Part shown: piece by piece, positions 10,094 to 18,226 of the stretch
Numbering within the stretch: the first letter of the stretch is position 1
Layout of the letters: the number at the start of each line of letters is the position of its first letter
Source: an uncultured Pelagibacteraceae bacterium
GTDB lineage: Bacteria > Pseudomonadota > Alphaproteobacteria > Pelagibacterales > Pelagibacteraceae
Direction of reading: 5' to 3'
Assembly: GCA_902605645.1 (NCBI GenBank)
Contig: CACLDE010000003.1
Coordinates: 62,001-126,000, forward strand
DNA length: 64,000 nucleotides
Made by a program: the position numbers and the translations under genes
The notes under the pieces: model-generated
What the model was told of the DNA's origin: nothing
Databases searched by the model: none
Seen by the model: the letters and a program-made list of their open reading frames with translations, nothing else

Positions 10094-10663
10094 TTAAAAA
10101 AGCCGGTTAATAATTTTAGCCGGCTTTTTTTTTATGGCGGACAAGCATGCAAATGATTGCGATAAAACAATATTTAATTTGGATAAATTTTTTTCATTAA
10201 TGCCACCTAGAGGAACCAACTTTACTTTAGATCTAAGAGATAAAATATTAAATCTTTGAACCCCTAGATACCCTTTTTTATATGGATTATCAGTTTTAAA
10301 AAGCCTAGAAAATATAACAACTTTACAACCCTGTCTAATTTTTAAATCGAGCTCTCGTTGATTATGAGCAGCACCAATAATTTTAAATCCTTTTCTTAAA
10401 TAAGTATTAGTACGTAAATTTTTGTTATAAGCTGATATATATAATCCGTCCGCGTTTATTTTAGATAATAGTTTTATATCATTAGCTACAAAAAAGTTTA
10501 CACCTTTTTTTTTACAATTTTTTCTATAAATTCTCAGATCCTGGAATGCTTCTTTAGTTGTTTGACTTCTATAAATAATATTAAATTTATTCTTTATTTT
10601 AATTAAATTTAAATTAAATTCTCTAGTATTTTCTATGAATAAGTAGTATTTTTTTTTAAACAT
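10094..10663 (-). CDS. Thiamine-phosphate-synthase-like (ThiE/TenI family) protein
   Basis: A small TIM-barrel protein of 189 residues related to ThiE/TenI. Recognisable barrel segments are DGLYISA (strand 3, the family's DGVHLGQ), IIGAAHNQREL (the GVSTH region) and VPLGGINEKN (the ALGGI phosphate-binding turn). The N-terminal substrate-binding segment and the Arg/Lys-rich strand 1 are weakly conserved, so catalytic activity is uncertain. I chose the ATG at 10663; an upstream in-frame ATG at 10705 would run 36 bases into the divergent yggS. Starts of the two genes are then six bases apart. The end carries the shared terminator. It could be a thiazole/HMP-coupling enzyme or a TenI-type aromatase. 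Confidence 0.7.
   Translation of the reverse strand: MFKKKYYLFIENTREFNLNLIKIKNKFNIIYRSQTTKEAFQDLRIYRKNCKKKGVNFFVANDIKLLSKINADGLYISAYNKNLRTNTYLRKGFKIIGAAHNQRELDLKIRQGCKVVIFSRLFKTDNPYKKGYLGVQRFNILSLRSKVKLVPLGGINEKNLSKLNIVLSQSFACLSAIKKKPAKIINRLF
10096..10133. terminator. Bidirectional rho-independent terminator after the porin gene
   Basis: A 15-base-pair stem from 10096 to 10130: A-run plus GCCGG on the left, CCGGC plus T-run on the right, one G-T wobble, loop 10111-10115. The T-run continues to 10133. The left A-run lets it also terminate leftward transcription. It lies inside the last codons of the convergent ThiE-like gene, encoding its KKPAKIINRLF tail. Confidence 0.9.
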
Positions 10664-10669
10664 TAATAT

Positions 10670-11317
10670 ATGAATATAATAACTAATTTCGAGAAAATAA
10701 GACACGAAATTAAAAATAATTTGCCTCAGAACGAAGTTAATGTAATTGCTGTAAGTAAAACTTTCTCAATAGAGCACATTATGCCTTTAGTTGAATATGG
10801 GCATAAACATTTTGGTGAAAACAAAGTTCAAGAAGCTGAAAAAAAATGGAGGGAATTAAAAAAGACGGTTACTGATTTAAATTTACACATGATAGGAAGA
10901 CTTCAATCAAATAAAGCAAAAAAGGCAGTAGAAATATTTGACTACATTCACTCCTTAGATAGTGAAAAATTAGCTAATGAATTAAGCAAAAGACAAAATG
11001 AAAAAAATAAAAGTCTAAGTTATTTTATCCAAATCAACCTAGGTTCTGAAGAACAAAAGGGTGGTGTAGAAATAAATGAACTTAAGAATTTTAAAGAATA
11101 TTGTGTTAAAAAACTAAATCTTTCAGTTCTTGGACTTATGGCAATACCACCTAATGACAAAAATCCTGAAAAATATTTTAAAAGAATATCTGAATTAAAT
11201 AAAAAGTTTAACTTTCAACACCTAAGCATTGGAATGTCTAATGATTATTTACAAGCAGTTAAATATGGGGCTTCTCACGTTAGAGTTGGCAGTGCTATCT
11301 TTGGATCTAGAAATTAG
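10670..11317 (+). CDS. YggS/PROSC family pyridoxal-phosphate homeostasis protein
   Basis: A single-domain fold-type III PLP-binding barrel without known catalysis, which buffers free PLP (family knowledge). VIAVSKT places the PLP lysine at residue 30. HMIGRLQSNKAKKA, GLMAIPP and LSIGMSNDYLQAVKYGASHV are all diagnostic, and VRVGSAIFGSR closes the phosphate site. Length 215 is typical. The ATG at 10670 is six bases from the divergent ThiE-like start. The stop overlaps the convergent L,D-transpeptidase by four bases. Confidence 0.95.
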   Translation: MNIITNFEKIRHEIKNNLPQNEVNVIAVSKTFSIEHIMPLVEYGHKHFGENKVQEAEKKWRELKKTVTDLNLHMIGRLQSNKAKKAVEIFDYIHSLDSEKLANELSKRQNEKNKSLSYFIQINLGSEEQKGGVEINELKNFKEYCVKKLNLSVLGLMAIPPNDKNPEKYFKRISELNKKFNFQHLSIGMSNDYLQAVKYGASHVRVGSAIFGSRN

Positions 11318-11805
11318 AGAATATTTAAAAAAGTTTTTTTATTTATAACTGATAATAAATACCTAAGGTCTTTTTTTGATAACGCTATACAACCTAATGT
11401 AGGTGAGTAATTTTTTTTTGCTACATGTAAAAAAATTGCACTACCCCTTTTTTTCTTAATAGGACTAAAATTGTAATTAATTACAACAATTATATCGTAC
11501 ACATTCTCCCTAATATGTAATCTTTCTGCACTTTCTTTGAAAGGAAATTTAACAAATTTATTATAAAATTTTGAATTTGTATCATCACACCATCCATAAT
11601 TTTTGTTAATTGGAATGGTTCTGAGTTTGGAATAGATTTTTTTAACTCTTTCTTTTCTGTAAAAAATATATTTAAACTTGAACCTACCTCTGGGAGTACA
11701 TTTATCCCCCTCAACTTTTTTACTTGTAATTCCTCTTTTACCAATAGCACATTTTGCTCTATAGTCTTTAAAATAAATAAATTTTTTTTTTAATATTACA
11801 TCCAT
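11314..11805 (-). CDS. L,D-transpeptidase (YkuD domain) family protein
   Basis: A 163-residue protein with the C-terminal YkuD signature FLHVAKKNYSPTLGCIALSK: histidine, then T-x-G-C with the catalytic cysteine. An upstream GDKCTPRGRF/YGWCDD region is typical of short alphaproteobacterial YkuD proteins. These enzymes make 3-3 peptidoglycan crosslinks or attach lipoproteins. No signal peptide is obvious, which is common in this subfamily. I place the start at the ATG at 11805. It lies within the palindrome CATG (11803-11806) that also contains the ATG of the divergent regulator. An alternative ATG at 11826 adds seven residues inside the regulator. Confidence 0.82.
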   Translation of the reverse strand: MDVILKKKFIYFKDYRAKCAIGKRGITSKKVEGDKCTPRGRFKFKYIFYRKERVKKIYSKLRTIPINKNYGWCDDTNSKFYNKFVKFPFKESAERLHIRENVYDIIVVINYNFSPIKKKRGSAIFLHVAKKNYSPTLGCIALSKKDLRYLLSVINKKTFLNIL

Positions 11806-12433
11806 GACAGAAAAAAAAAATATCATCTTAGCATTTGGAAATAAAGAATTTAATAAATCTTTAATTGAAATTCAAGAATTTCTAAGCTTCAGTTTAAAAA
11901 TATTAGATAATTTCAAAGATAGTATTTTTTTAGGAAACTATCAGGGGATGATAATTCATGAAGATGCTCTTAAAGACAATAAATTTAAAGATTTGATTCA
12001 AAATCAAAGCATAAATAAAATCATTTTTCATAATTCAAATAAGTTACCAAATTTAGAAAATATTGAAAAATTAAATTTACCAGCATCTTTTGATCAAATA
12101 AATAAAATTGTTATCAATAATATTATAAAAAGAAAATTTAAAATAAATTCATCTTTGAATATTGAAAATTATAAATTGGATAAAAATTTAAGACGGCTGG
12201 TTAAAGATTCTATTTACTTAGAATTAACAGAAAAAGAGATAAAATTAATTGAGTTACTTAAAAATAAATCATTTATGAAAAAAAAAGAAATTCTCTCAAC
12301 AATATGGAAATACTCTGAAGATGCGGATACTCATACTGTAGAAACACATATCTATAGATTAAGAAAAAAAATTAAAGATAACTTTAATGACGATACGTTT
12401 ATAAAAAGTACAAAAAAAGGATATACTATTTGA
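11804..12433 (+). CDS. Winged-helix (OmpR/PhoB-type) regulator with degenerate N-terminal domain
   Basis: The C-terminal half (about 120-209) is a PhoB-type winged helix. It has LTEKEIKLIELLKNKSFMKKKEIL as the transactivation and first helices, then TVETHIYRLRKKI as the recognition helix and KSTKKGYTI as the wing hairpin. The first 110 residues have receiver-like alternating strands and helices (NIILAFGNKEFNKSLIEIQ) but no acidic pocket or clear phospho-aspartate, so phosphorylation is unlikely. Length 209. Its ATG shares CATG with the divergent L,D-transpeptidase, and TAATAT at 11791-11796, seven bases before the ATG, could be the -10 of a leaderless mRNA. Its stop overlaps the arfA-like start (TTGA). 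Confidence 0.8.
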   Translation: MTEKKNIILAFGNKEFNKSLIEIQEFLSFSLKILDNFKDSIFLGNYQGMIIHEDALKDNKFKDLIQNQSINKIIFHNSNKLPNLENIEKLNLPASFDQINKIVINNIIKRKFKINSSLNIENYKLDKNLRRLVKDSIYLELTEKEIKLIELLKNKSFMKKKEILSTIWKYSEDADTHTVETHIYRLRKKIKDNFNDDTFIKSTKKGYTI

Positions 12434-12558
12434 AAAAAAGAAATAAATTTGCCAAAGATCTGATGACTTCAAAATACCGAACAAGAGTTGTAAAACCTAA
12501 AAAAGGCAAGGGTAGTTTCAAAAGAAAAAGAGTTAGGAAGTATTTGGAGTTAAAATAA
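12430..12558 (+). CDS. arfA: ArfA-like alternative ribosome-rescue factor (42 residues)
   Basis: A 42-codon gene starting at TTG 12430, overlapping the stop of the winged-helix gene (TTGA). The protein is strongly basic; its centre, KYRTRVVKPKKGKGSFKRK, matches the conserved ArfA core (F-R-x-R-V-x-K-x-K-K-G-K-G-S-Y-x-R-K in E. coli, from memory). ArfA brings release factor 2 to ribosomes stalled without a stop codon when trans-translation fails. The E. coli N-terminal helix before this core is shortened here. A methionine at residue 12 (ATG 12463) could be an alternative start, keeping the core. It ends four bases before the convergent PfkB kinase gene. The call rests on one motif in a short protein. 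Confidence 0.72.
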   Translation: MKKRNKFAKDLMTSKYRTRVVKPKKGKGSFKRKRVRKYLELK

Positions 12559-12562
12559 AAAA

Positions 12563-13489
12563 TTATAATCTTGCTCCAACTTGTTGAATAATCTTAGAAG
12601 AAAGCTCTGTTCCTTTTTCTAAACTTTCTTTTAAAGATAATTTGTTTATATATCCGTGTAAAAAGCCAGCAGCAAACAAATCTCCTGCACCTGTCAAATC
12701 TTTTATCAACAAATTTTTTTTTGCGTCACATCTAACAATTTTTTCTCTGTGGATTGCTACAGAGCCAATTTTACCTCGAGTTATCACAATTAACTTTTCA
12801 ATTTCTTTTGCAAATTCGACTACATCATCGAAATTTTTTGCTCCTATTAAAGCCATGATTTCTTGTTCATTGGCAAAAGTTATGTTTAATTTATTTTGAA
12901 CTAAATCCAAAAAGTAATCTCTATGTCTTTCAACACAAAATAAATCAGAAAGAGATATAGCAGATTGGTTAGCAAAACTTATTGCTTTATTAAATGCTTT
13001 TTGAGGATCTCCTTTGTCCCATAAATATCCTTCAAGAAAAGTAATTTCACTTTCTTTTACTATTTCTTTATCAATGTCATTTTCACTTATTTTTCCTGCA
13101 GTTCCTAAAAAAGTACACATGGTTCTCTCTGAGTCTGGTGTTATTAAAATTAAACAAGTGCCAGTGGGTATTTTTTCAGATTTTATCTGATAGTGAAATT
13201 GAACCTTTTCTTTCTGCAGTCCCTCTAAATATTTTCTTCCTAAATTATCATCATTTACTTTACCAATGAAACCAACTTCATTACCTAACTGAGAAAGACC
13301 TACAATAGAATTGGCTACTGATCCTCCAGAGATTGTCTTTTCGATTTTTAAATTTTCAAGAAGTTTTTTAAACTCATTTTCGTCGACGAGTTTCATTGTA
13401 CTTTTTGTAAGTCCATTCTTAACCAAGAAGTTATCATCAATTTTGCAGATAACATCTACAATTGCGTTTCCTATACCTAGAATCTTCAT
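12563..13489 (-). CDS. PfkB family kinase, adenosine-kinase-like
   Basis: Ribokinase-fold sugar/nucleoside kinase of 308 residues. GNAIVDV at 7-13 is the start typical of the adenosine kinase branch. GGSVANS at 55-61 is the substrate lid glycine motif. DLTGAGDLFAAGFLHG carries the catalytic aspartate D270 (GAGD 267-270). In alphaproteobacteria this branch is annotated adenosine kinase; the substrate here is inferred. It is the last gene of the leftward grpE-to-pfkB run, one base after the nth stop. Confidence 0.9.
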   Translation of the reverse strand: MKILGIGNAIVDVICKIDDNFLVKNGLTKSTMKLVDENEFKKLLENLKIEKTISGGSVANSIVGLSQLGNEVGFIGKVNDDNLGRKYLEGLQKEKVQFHYQIKSEKIPTGTCLILITPDSERTMCTFLGTAGKISENDIDKEIVKESEITFLEGYLWDKGDPQKAFNKAISFANQSAISLSDLFCVERHRDYFLDLVQNKLNITFANEQEIMALIGAKNFDDVVEFAKEIEKLIVITRGKIGSVAIHREKIVRCDAKKNLLIKDLTGAGDLFAAGFLHGYINKLSLKESLEKGTELSSKIIQQVGARL

Positions 13490-13490
13490 A

Positions 13491-14144
13491 TCAAGCTTTT
13501 TTTGTAATAAATTTCTTTTTTCTATTTGGGTAACAGCTTTTACAAATTTTGCAAGTCAAACCAAAGCAGTCTCTTGCCTTACAATACTCTCTGCCATACC
13601 ATATAATTTGAAGATGAAGTTTATTCCAATTTTTCTCAGGAAATAATAATTTTAAATCTTTCTCAGTTTGTACCACATTTTTCCCATTAGTTAATCCCCA
13701 TCTTTGAGCTAGCCGATGTATATGAGTGTCTACAGGAAATGCTGGGTAGCCGAAGCCTTGAGACATTACAACGCTTGCTGTTTTGTGCCCAACCCCAGGT
13801 AACTGCTCTAATTCATCGTAAGTATTTGGCACTTTACTCTTATATTTATCAACCAATGTTTTTGAGAGATAATAAATGCTTTTAGCTTTAATCCTAAAAA
13901 TTCCAATTTTTCTTATTAATTTTTCTATTTTTTTTCTTCCTAGTTTTACAAAATGCTTTGGATGATTATATCTAGGGTAAATATTCTTGGTTACATTGTT
14001 AACATTTACATCAGTACATTGTGCAGAAAGTAAAACTGAAACAAGTAAAGTAAAAGTATTTTTGTAATTGAGAGGAATAGGAACCTCAGGATAAGTATTA
14101 TTTAATATTCTTTGAATAATTTTTGATTTATTCTTTTTATTCAC
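13491..14144 (-). CDS. nth: Nth, endonuclease III (DNA glycosylase/AP lyase)
   Basis: Base-excision repair enzyme for oxidised pyrimidines. The helix-hairpin-helix LPGVGHKTASVV holds the catalytic lysine K121, and FPVDTHIHRL holds D139. Four C-terminal cysteines for a 4Fe-4S cluster are available at 188, 198, 201 and 204, with one more at 193. The first-to-last span equals that of E. coli, but internal spacing differs from the usual C-x6-C-x2-C-x5-C. Length 217 is normal. The start overlaps the dapB stop by four bases. Confidence 0.95.
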   Translation of the reverse strand: MNKKNKSKIIQRILNNTYPEVPIPLNYKNTFTLLVSVLLSAQCTDVNVNNVTKNIYPRYNHPKHFVKLGRKKIEKLIRKIGIFRIKAKSIYYLSKTLVDKYKSKVPNTYDELEQLPGVGHKTASVVMSQGFGYPAFPVDTHIHRLAQRWGLTNGKNVVQTEKDLKLLFPEKNWNKLHLQIIWYGREYCKARDCFGLTCKICKSCYPNRKKKFITKKA

Positions 14145-14917
14145 TTAAAGTTTAACAAATCTCTCATTGAATATAGACCAGCTTTTTTTTTCATTAACCA
14201 TTTGCATGCGGACAACGCACCTTCAGAATACAAAGCTCTGTCAAAAGACTCGTGGTTTAAGGTTACAATTTCTTTACCACTTGAGAATCTAACTTCATGT
14301 TCTCCTATAATATCTCCTTTTCGGATTGAGTTAAAATTTATTTTTTTACCATAAGGAAATTTTTTTTTATTCAAATATTTACTTCCTATCAAACTATAAA
14401 AGTTTTTATTTTTTCCATCAGCTATACCCTTTCCCAACATTAAAGCTGTTCCTGAAGGGTGGTCTTTTTTGTGTTTATGGTGAACCTCATATATTTTAGC
14501 AAGAAAATTATTACTTAAAGATTTAGAAGCAATTTCCGTTAAATACATTAAAAGATTTACACCCAAACTCATATTGCCTGCTTTTAGAATAGGTATTTTC
14601 CTTGAAAATTTTTTTATTAGCCTCTCTTCTTTTTTTGAAAAACCAGTGGTTCCAATCACTACTCTTTTCTTAAGTTTTGAAGCAATTTTTAAAACTTGCA
14701 AAGTACATTTCGGCACTGTGAAGTCAATAATCACATTTGCCTTTTTAAATGCAATAATATTGTTTAATTCTAGCTTAATACCAGACACTTTTTTTGGGAT
14801 AATTCTACTCTCTGTTAACGTAACTATTTTAAAATCCTTATTGTTTTTAGAGGACTTTATAAGTTGCTGCCCCATTTTTCCTAAACAACCAGTTATAGCT
14901 AAATTGATTTTTTTCAT
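14141..14917 (-). CDS. dapB: DapB, 4-hydroxy-tetrahydrodipicolinate reductase
   Basis: Second step specific to lysine/diaminopimelate synthesis, using NAD(P)H. GCLGKMGQQL at 10-19 is the nucleotide-binding glycine motif. Then come GTTGFSKKE, AGNMSLGVNLL and the active-site EVHHKHKKDHPSGTAL with the catalytic histidine and lysine. Length 258 is slightly short but complete. Its ATG overlaps by one base the TAA of a small membrane-protein gene (TAATG), and its end overlaps nth, so the three are one transcript. Confidence 0.96.
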   Translation of the reverse strand: MKKINLAITGCLGKMGQQLIKSSKNNKDFKIVTLTESRIIPKKVSGIKLELNNIIAFKKANVIIDFTVPKCTLQVLKIASKLKKRVVIGTTGFSKKEERLIKKFSRKIPILKAGNMSLGVNLLMYLTEIASKSLSNNFLAKIYEVHHKHKKDHPSGTALMLGKGIADGKNKNFYSLIGSKYLNKKKFPYGKKINFNSIRKGDIIGEHEVRFSSGKEIVTLNHESFDRALYSEGALSACKWLMKKKAGLYSMRDLLNFK

Positions 14918-15084
14918 TATATAAATACACTAATAATTACAACAATAATTAGCACAATTACAGTCCAAATAAAGAGATTTTGAATTAATTGCTTTCGTTT
15001 TCTGTTGGTATTTAAAAATGATGGAAGAACCAAAAACAATACTGCTAATAGAAAGATAGCAGACATAATTTCATGTGTTGCCAT
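14917..15084 (-). CDS. Small two-helix membrane protein (55 residues), function unknown
   Basis: A 55-residue reading frame fills the space between dnaJ and dapB. It starts MATHEIMSAIFLL and has two hydrophobic stretches, about residues 7-24 and 38-55. They are separated by a strongly basic hinge with NTNRKRKQ, which predicts two membrane helices with the loop in the cytoplasm. The ATG is at 15084, six bases from the dnaJ stop, and its TAA shares an A with the dapB ATG. Tight packing and a full-length open frame argue that it is a real gene. I do not recognise the family. Confidence 0.72.
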   Translation of the reverse strand: MATHEIMSAIFLLAVLFLVLPSFLNTNRKRKQLIQNLFIWTVIVLIIVVIISVFI

Positions 15085-15090
15085 AAATCT

Positions 15091-16218
15091 TTAAGAATTT
15101 TTCCAAAATTTTTTTGCTCTTTCAAAAAAGCTTTTAATTATTGGGCTTGATTTTTCTGATTCTATTTTTCTAAACTCTTCTAACAGTTCTTTTTGTTTTG
15201 AACTTAAATTTGAAGGAACTTCTGTTATAATTTTAATATACAAATCGCCTAAACCATTCCCCCTAAGATACGGCATACCTTTACCTTTAAGTCTTAGTTG
15301 TTTTCCATGTTGCGTTCCAGCTGGAATCTTAATTTTTGCTTTACCACCATCTATAGAGGGCACTTCTACCGTAGTACCTAGTGCTGCATCAGTAAATGTT
15401 ATTGGTAATTCGAAATATAAATGCTCGTCCGATCTTTTAAAAATACTGTGATTATCAACTGAAACAAATAAATACAAATCTCCTGTTGATCCTCCTTTGC
15501 TTCCTGCTTCTCCCTTGCCAGAGACCCTTATCCTAGTTCCATCATCAACACCTTTAGGAATTTTAACTGAAACACACTCTTTACTTTGAATTTTTCCGTT
15601 ACCTCCACACTGCTTACAGGGATTACTTATAGTTTCTCCATATCCACTACACTCAGGACAAGTTTGTTGAATTGTAAAAAATCCTTGATTTGATCTTACC
15701 TTACCTCTACCACTACAATATTTACATGTTGCTGGTTTTGAACCAGGCTCAGATCCCTGTCCTGTACATCTTGAACATTTTTTGTATGTCGTATAATTTA
15801 CTTTTTTATTTAAACCTGAATAGGCTTCCTCCATGCTTATCGACATATCATATCTTAAATCATTTCCCCTATTAGAAGATCTTCTTCCGGAACTTCTTCC
15901 TCCACCAAATACATCATCGCCAAAAAAATCCTCAAAAATATCAGAAAATGAAGATCCAAAGTCAAAGTTACCAAATCCTTGATTACCACCACCTTCAAAA
16001 GCCGCATGACCAAATTGATCATAGTTAGCCTTTCTTTTATCATCAGATAACACATGATAAGCTTCGCTCGCCTCTTTAAATTTATCTTCCGATGTTTTAT
16101 CGCCTTTATTTTTATCTGGATGGTACTTTAGTGCTGATTTACGATAAGCTTTTTTAATTTCATCCTTTGAAGCGGATTTAGATACACCTAAGACTTCATA
16201 ATAATCTCTTTTTGCCAC
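15091..16218 (-). CDS. dnaJ: DnaJ (Hsp40) co-chaperone
   Basis: Stimulates DnaK ATPase and delivers substrates. The J domain occupies residues 1-70 with HPD at 33-35. A Gly/Phe-rich linker follows, then four zinc-binding CxxCxGxG repeats ([32 protein letters not shown]) and the C-terminal substrate domains. Length 375 is typical. The start is a GTG at 16218, chosen because [11 protein letters not shown] is the universal DnaJ start and GGAG precedes it. It is transcribed after dnaK with a 23-base gap. Confidence 0.98.
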   Translation of the reverse strand: MAKRDYYEVLGVSKSASKDEIKKAYRKSALKYHPDKNKGDKTSEDKFKEASEAYHVLSDDKRKANYDQFGHAAFEGGGNQGFGNFDFGSSFSDIFEDFFGDDVFGGGRSSGRRSSNRGNDLRYDMSISMEEAYSGLNKKVNYTTYKKCSRCTGQGSEPGSKPATCKYCSGRGKVRSNQGFFTIQQTCPECSGYGETISNPCKQCGGNGKIQSKECVSVKIPKGVDDGTRIRVSGKGEAGSKGGSTGDLYLFVSVDNHSIFKRSDEHLYFELPITFTDAALGTTVEVPSIDGGKAKIKIPAGTQHGKQLRLKGKGMPYLRGNGLGDLYIKIITEVPSNLSSKQKELLEEFRKIESEKSSPIIKSFFERAKKFWKNS

Positions 16219-16241
16219 AAGAAATTGCTCCTTTTTTTATC

Positions 16242-18167
16242 TTAGGCGCTTTTTTCTTTATCTTCTTTTACGTCTTCGAAATCAGCGTCGACAACATTTT
16301 CTTTGTCATTATCTTTATCATTGGGATCTTTATTATTTTTATCATCTTTTGGCTGATTTTTTTGTTGGCTTTTATAAATAGCTTCACCAAGTTTCATTGA
16401 AACTTGTATAAGACTTTGAGTCTTTTTCTTAATATCTTCTGAGTCTGTCCCCTTTAAAGCTTCTTTAAGATCAGCAATACCAGCTTCAATAGCTTTTTTT
16501 TCTTCAGCTGAGACTTTATCGCCATGCTCTTTTAAACTCTTTTCAGTTGAGAAAACAATACTATCTGCCTGATTTCTTGCATCAACACCATCTCTTTTTT
16601 TCTTATCAGCCTCCTTGTTTGCCTCAGCATCTTTCACCATTTTATTTATTTCTTCATCAGATAAACCACCTGAAGCTTGGATTTGTATTTTTTGTTCTTT
16701 TCCAGTTCCTTTATCTTTAGCTGAAACACTCACTATACCGTTTGCATCAATATCAAAAGTTACTTCAATTTGTGGAGTTCCTCTTGCGGCTGGGGGTATA
16801 CCAACTAATTCAAAGTTTCCTAATAGTTTGTTGTCGGCTGCCATCTCTCTTTCACCTTGTAAAACTCTAATTGAAACAGCAGGCTGATTATCTTCAGCTG
16901 TTGAAAATACTTGGCTCTTTTTAGTTGGAATAGTTGTGTTTTTATCTATGAGCTTTGTAGATACACCACCTAAGGTTTCAATTCCTAATGATAGTGGTGT
17001 GACATCTAAAAGTAGAACGTCTTTTACATCACCTTGAAGCACACCTGCCTGGATTGCAGCGCCCATTGCAACCACTTCATCTGGATTTACACTTTTATTA
17101 GGTTCTTTTCCAAAAAAGTTTTTAACCGTCTCTATAATCTTAGGCATTCTAGTCATTCCGCCAACTAAAACTACCTCATTAATTTCCGCAGCTGAAAAAC
17201 CAGAGTCTTTTAAAGCTGTTTTGCAAGGGTTTAGTGTCCTTTCAATTAAACTTTGAACCAAAGCTTCTAATTTTGCTCTAGTAAACTTTAAATTTAAATG
17301 TTTTGGACCTGATTTGTCAGCGGTGATAAACGGTAAATTTATTTCGGTTTGAGTCGCTGAGGACAATTCTATTTTTGCTTTCTCAGCAGCCTCCTTCAAT
17401 CTTTGCAATGCTAATTTGTCTGATTTTAAGTCAATTCCGTTATCTTTTTTAAATTCATTTATTAAATACTCAACTATAGTATCATCAAAATCTTCACCGC
17501 CCAGGAAAGTATCACCATTAGTGGATTTTACTTCAAATACACCGTCTCCAATTTCTAAAATTGAAACGTCAAAGGTACCTCCGCCTAAATCATAAACTGC
17601 TATTTTTTTTCCACCTTTTTTATCTAAACCATAAGCTAATGAAGCCGCAGTTGGCTCATTAATAATTCTTAAGACTTCTAATCCAGCAATTTTACCAGCA
17701 TCTTTTGTTGCTTGTCTTTGAGAGTCATTAAAATAAGCAGGTACAGTTATAACTGCTTTTGTCACAGCTTGACCTAAATATTTTTCAGCTGTCTCTTTCA
17801 TTTTCTGAAGAACAAATGCCGAAATTTGAGCAGGTGAATATTTTTTACCTTTTCCTTCTACCCAAGCATCACCATTATCAGATTTAATTATCTTATAAGG
17901 AACCTTCGAAATATCTTTCTGAACTGATGGACCATCAAATTTTCTACCAATAAGTCTTTTAACTGCAAATATAGTATCCTCAGGATTTGTTACAGCCTGT
18001 CTTTTTGCAGGTTGACCAACTAACTGGTCCTCTTTTTCCAAAAAAGCTACTACTGAAGGAGTGGTTCTTGCACCCTCAGTATTTTCCAACACCTTAGCTT
18101 GTGTACCGTCCATTATAGCTACACAAGAATTTGTTGTTCCTAAATCTATTCCTATAACTCTACTCAT
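16242..18167 (-). CDS. dnaK: DnaK (Hsp70) chaperone
   Basis: ATP-dependent chaperone. [16 protein letters not shown] from residue 5 is the first phosphate loop. [11 protein letters not shown] and [13 protein letters not shown] follow in the nucleotide domain. The linker segment [16 protein letters not shown] leads to the substrate domain, and the tail ends in an acidic [12 protein letters not shown]. Length 641 is normal. A sigma-32-type promoter lies immediately upstream (18191-18218), so it is probably induced by heat separately from grpE. It is co-transcribed with dnaJ. Confidence 0.99.
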   Translation of the reverse strand: MSRVIGIDLGTTNSCVAIMDGTQAKVLENTEGARTTPSVVAFLEKEDQLVGQPAKRQAVTNPEDTIFAVKRLIGRKFDGPSVQKDISKVPYKIIKSDNGDAWVEGKGKKYSPAQISAFVLQKMKETAEKYLGQAVTKAVITVPAYFNDSQRQATKDAGKIAGLEVLRIINEPTAASLAYGLDKKGGKKIAVYDLGGGTFDVSILEIGDGVFEVKSTNGDTFLGGEDFDDTIVEYLINEFKKDNGIDLKSDKLALQRLKEAAEKAKIELSSATQTEINLPFITADKSGPKHLNLKFTRAKLEALVQSLIERTLNPCKTALKDSGFSAAEINEVVLVGGMTRMPKIIETVKNFFGKEPNKSVNPDEVVAMGAAIQAGVLQGDVKDVLLLDVTPLSLGIETLGGVSTKLIDKNTTIPTKKSQVFSTAEDNQPAVSIRVLQGEREMAADNKLLGNFELVGIPPAARGTPQIEVTFDIDANGIVSVSAKDKGTGKEQKIQIQASGGLSDEEINKMVKDAEANKEADKKKRDGVDARNQADSIVFSTEKSLKEHGDKVSAEEKKAIEAGIADLKEALKGTDSEDIKKKTQSLIQVSMKLGEAIYKSQQKNQPKDDKNNKDPNDKDNDKENVVDADFEDVKEDKEKSA

Positions 18168-18190
18168 ATTATCCTTTGTTTACAGTTCCT

Positions 18191-18218
18191 ATATGGGGTC
18201 TAAATGTTATTCTACAAG
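18191..18218 (-). promoter_or_regulatory. Sigma-32 (RpoH) type heat-shock promoter of dnaK-dnaJ
   Basis: Read on the minus strand: CTTGTAG (18218-18212), 13 bases, then CCCCATAT (18198-18191). This matches the RpoH pattern CTTGAAA-N11 to 16-CCCCATnT with two changes in the -35 and none in the -10. It sits 24 bases before the dnaK ATG. Confidence 0.82.
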
Positions 18219-18226
18219 TCGTTTTT

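Noticed and set aside
11490-11750. Alternative 86-residue frame on the minus strand inside the L,D-transpeptidase gene
   Set aside because: The overlapping frame carries the YkuD catalytic motif; this one has none.
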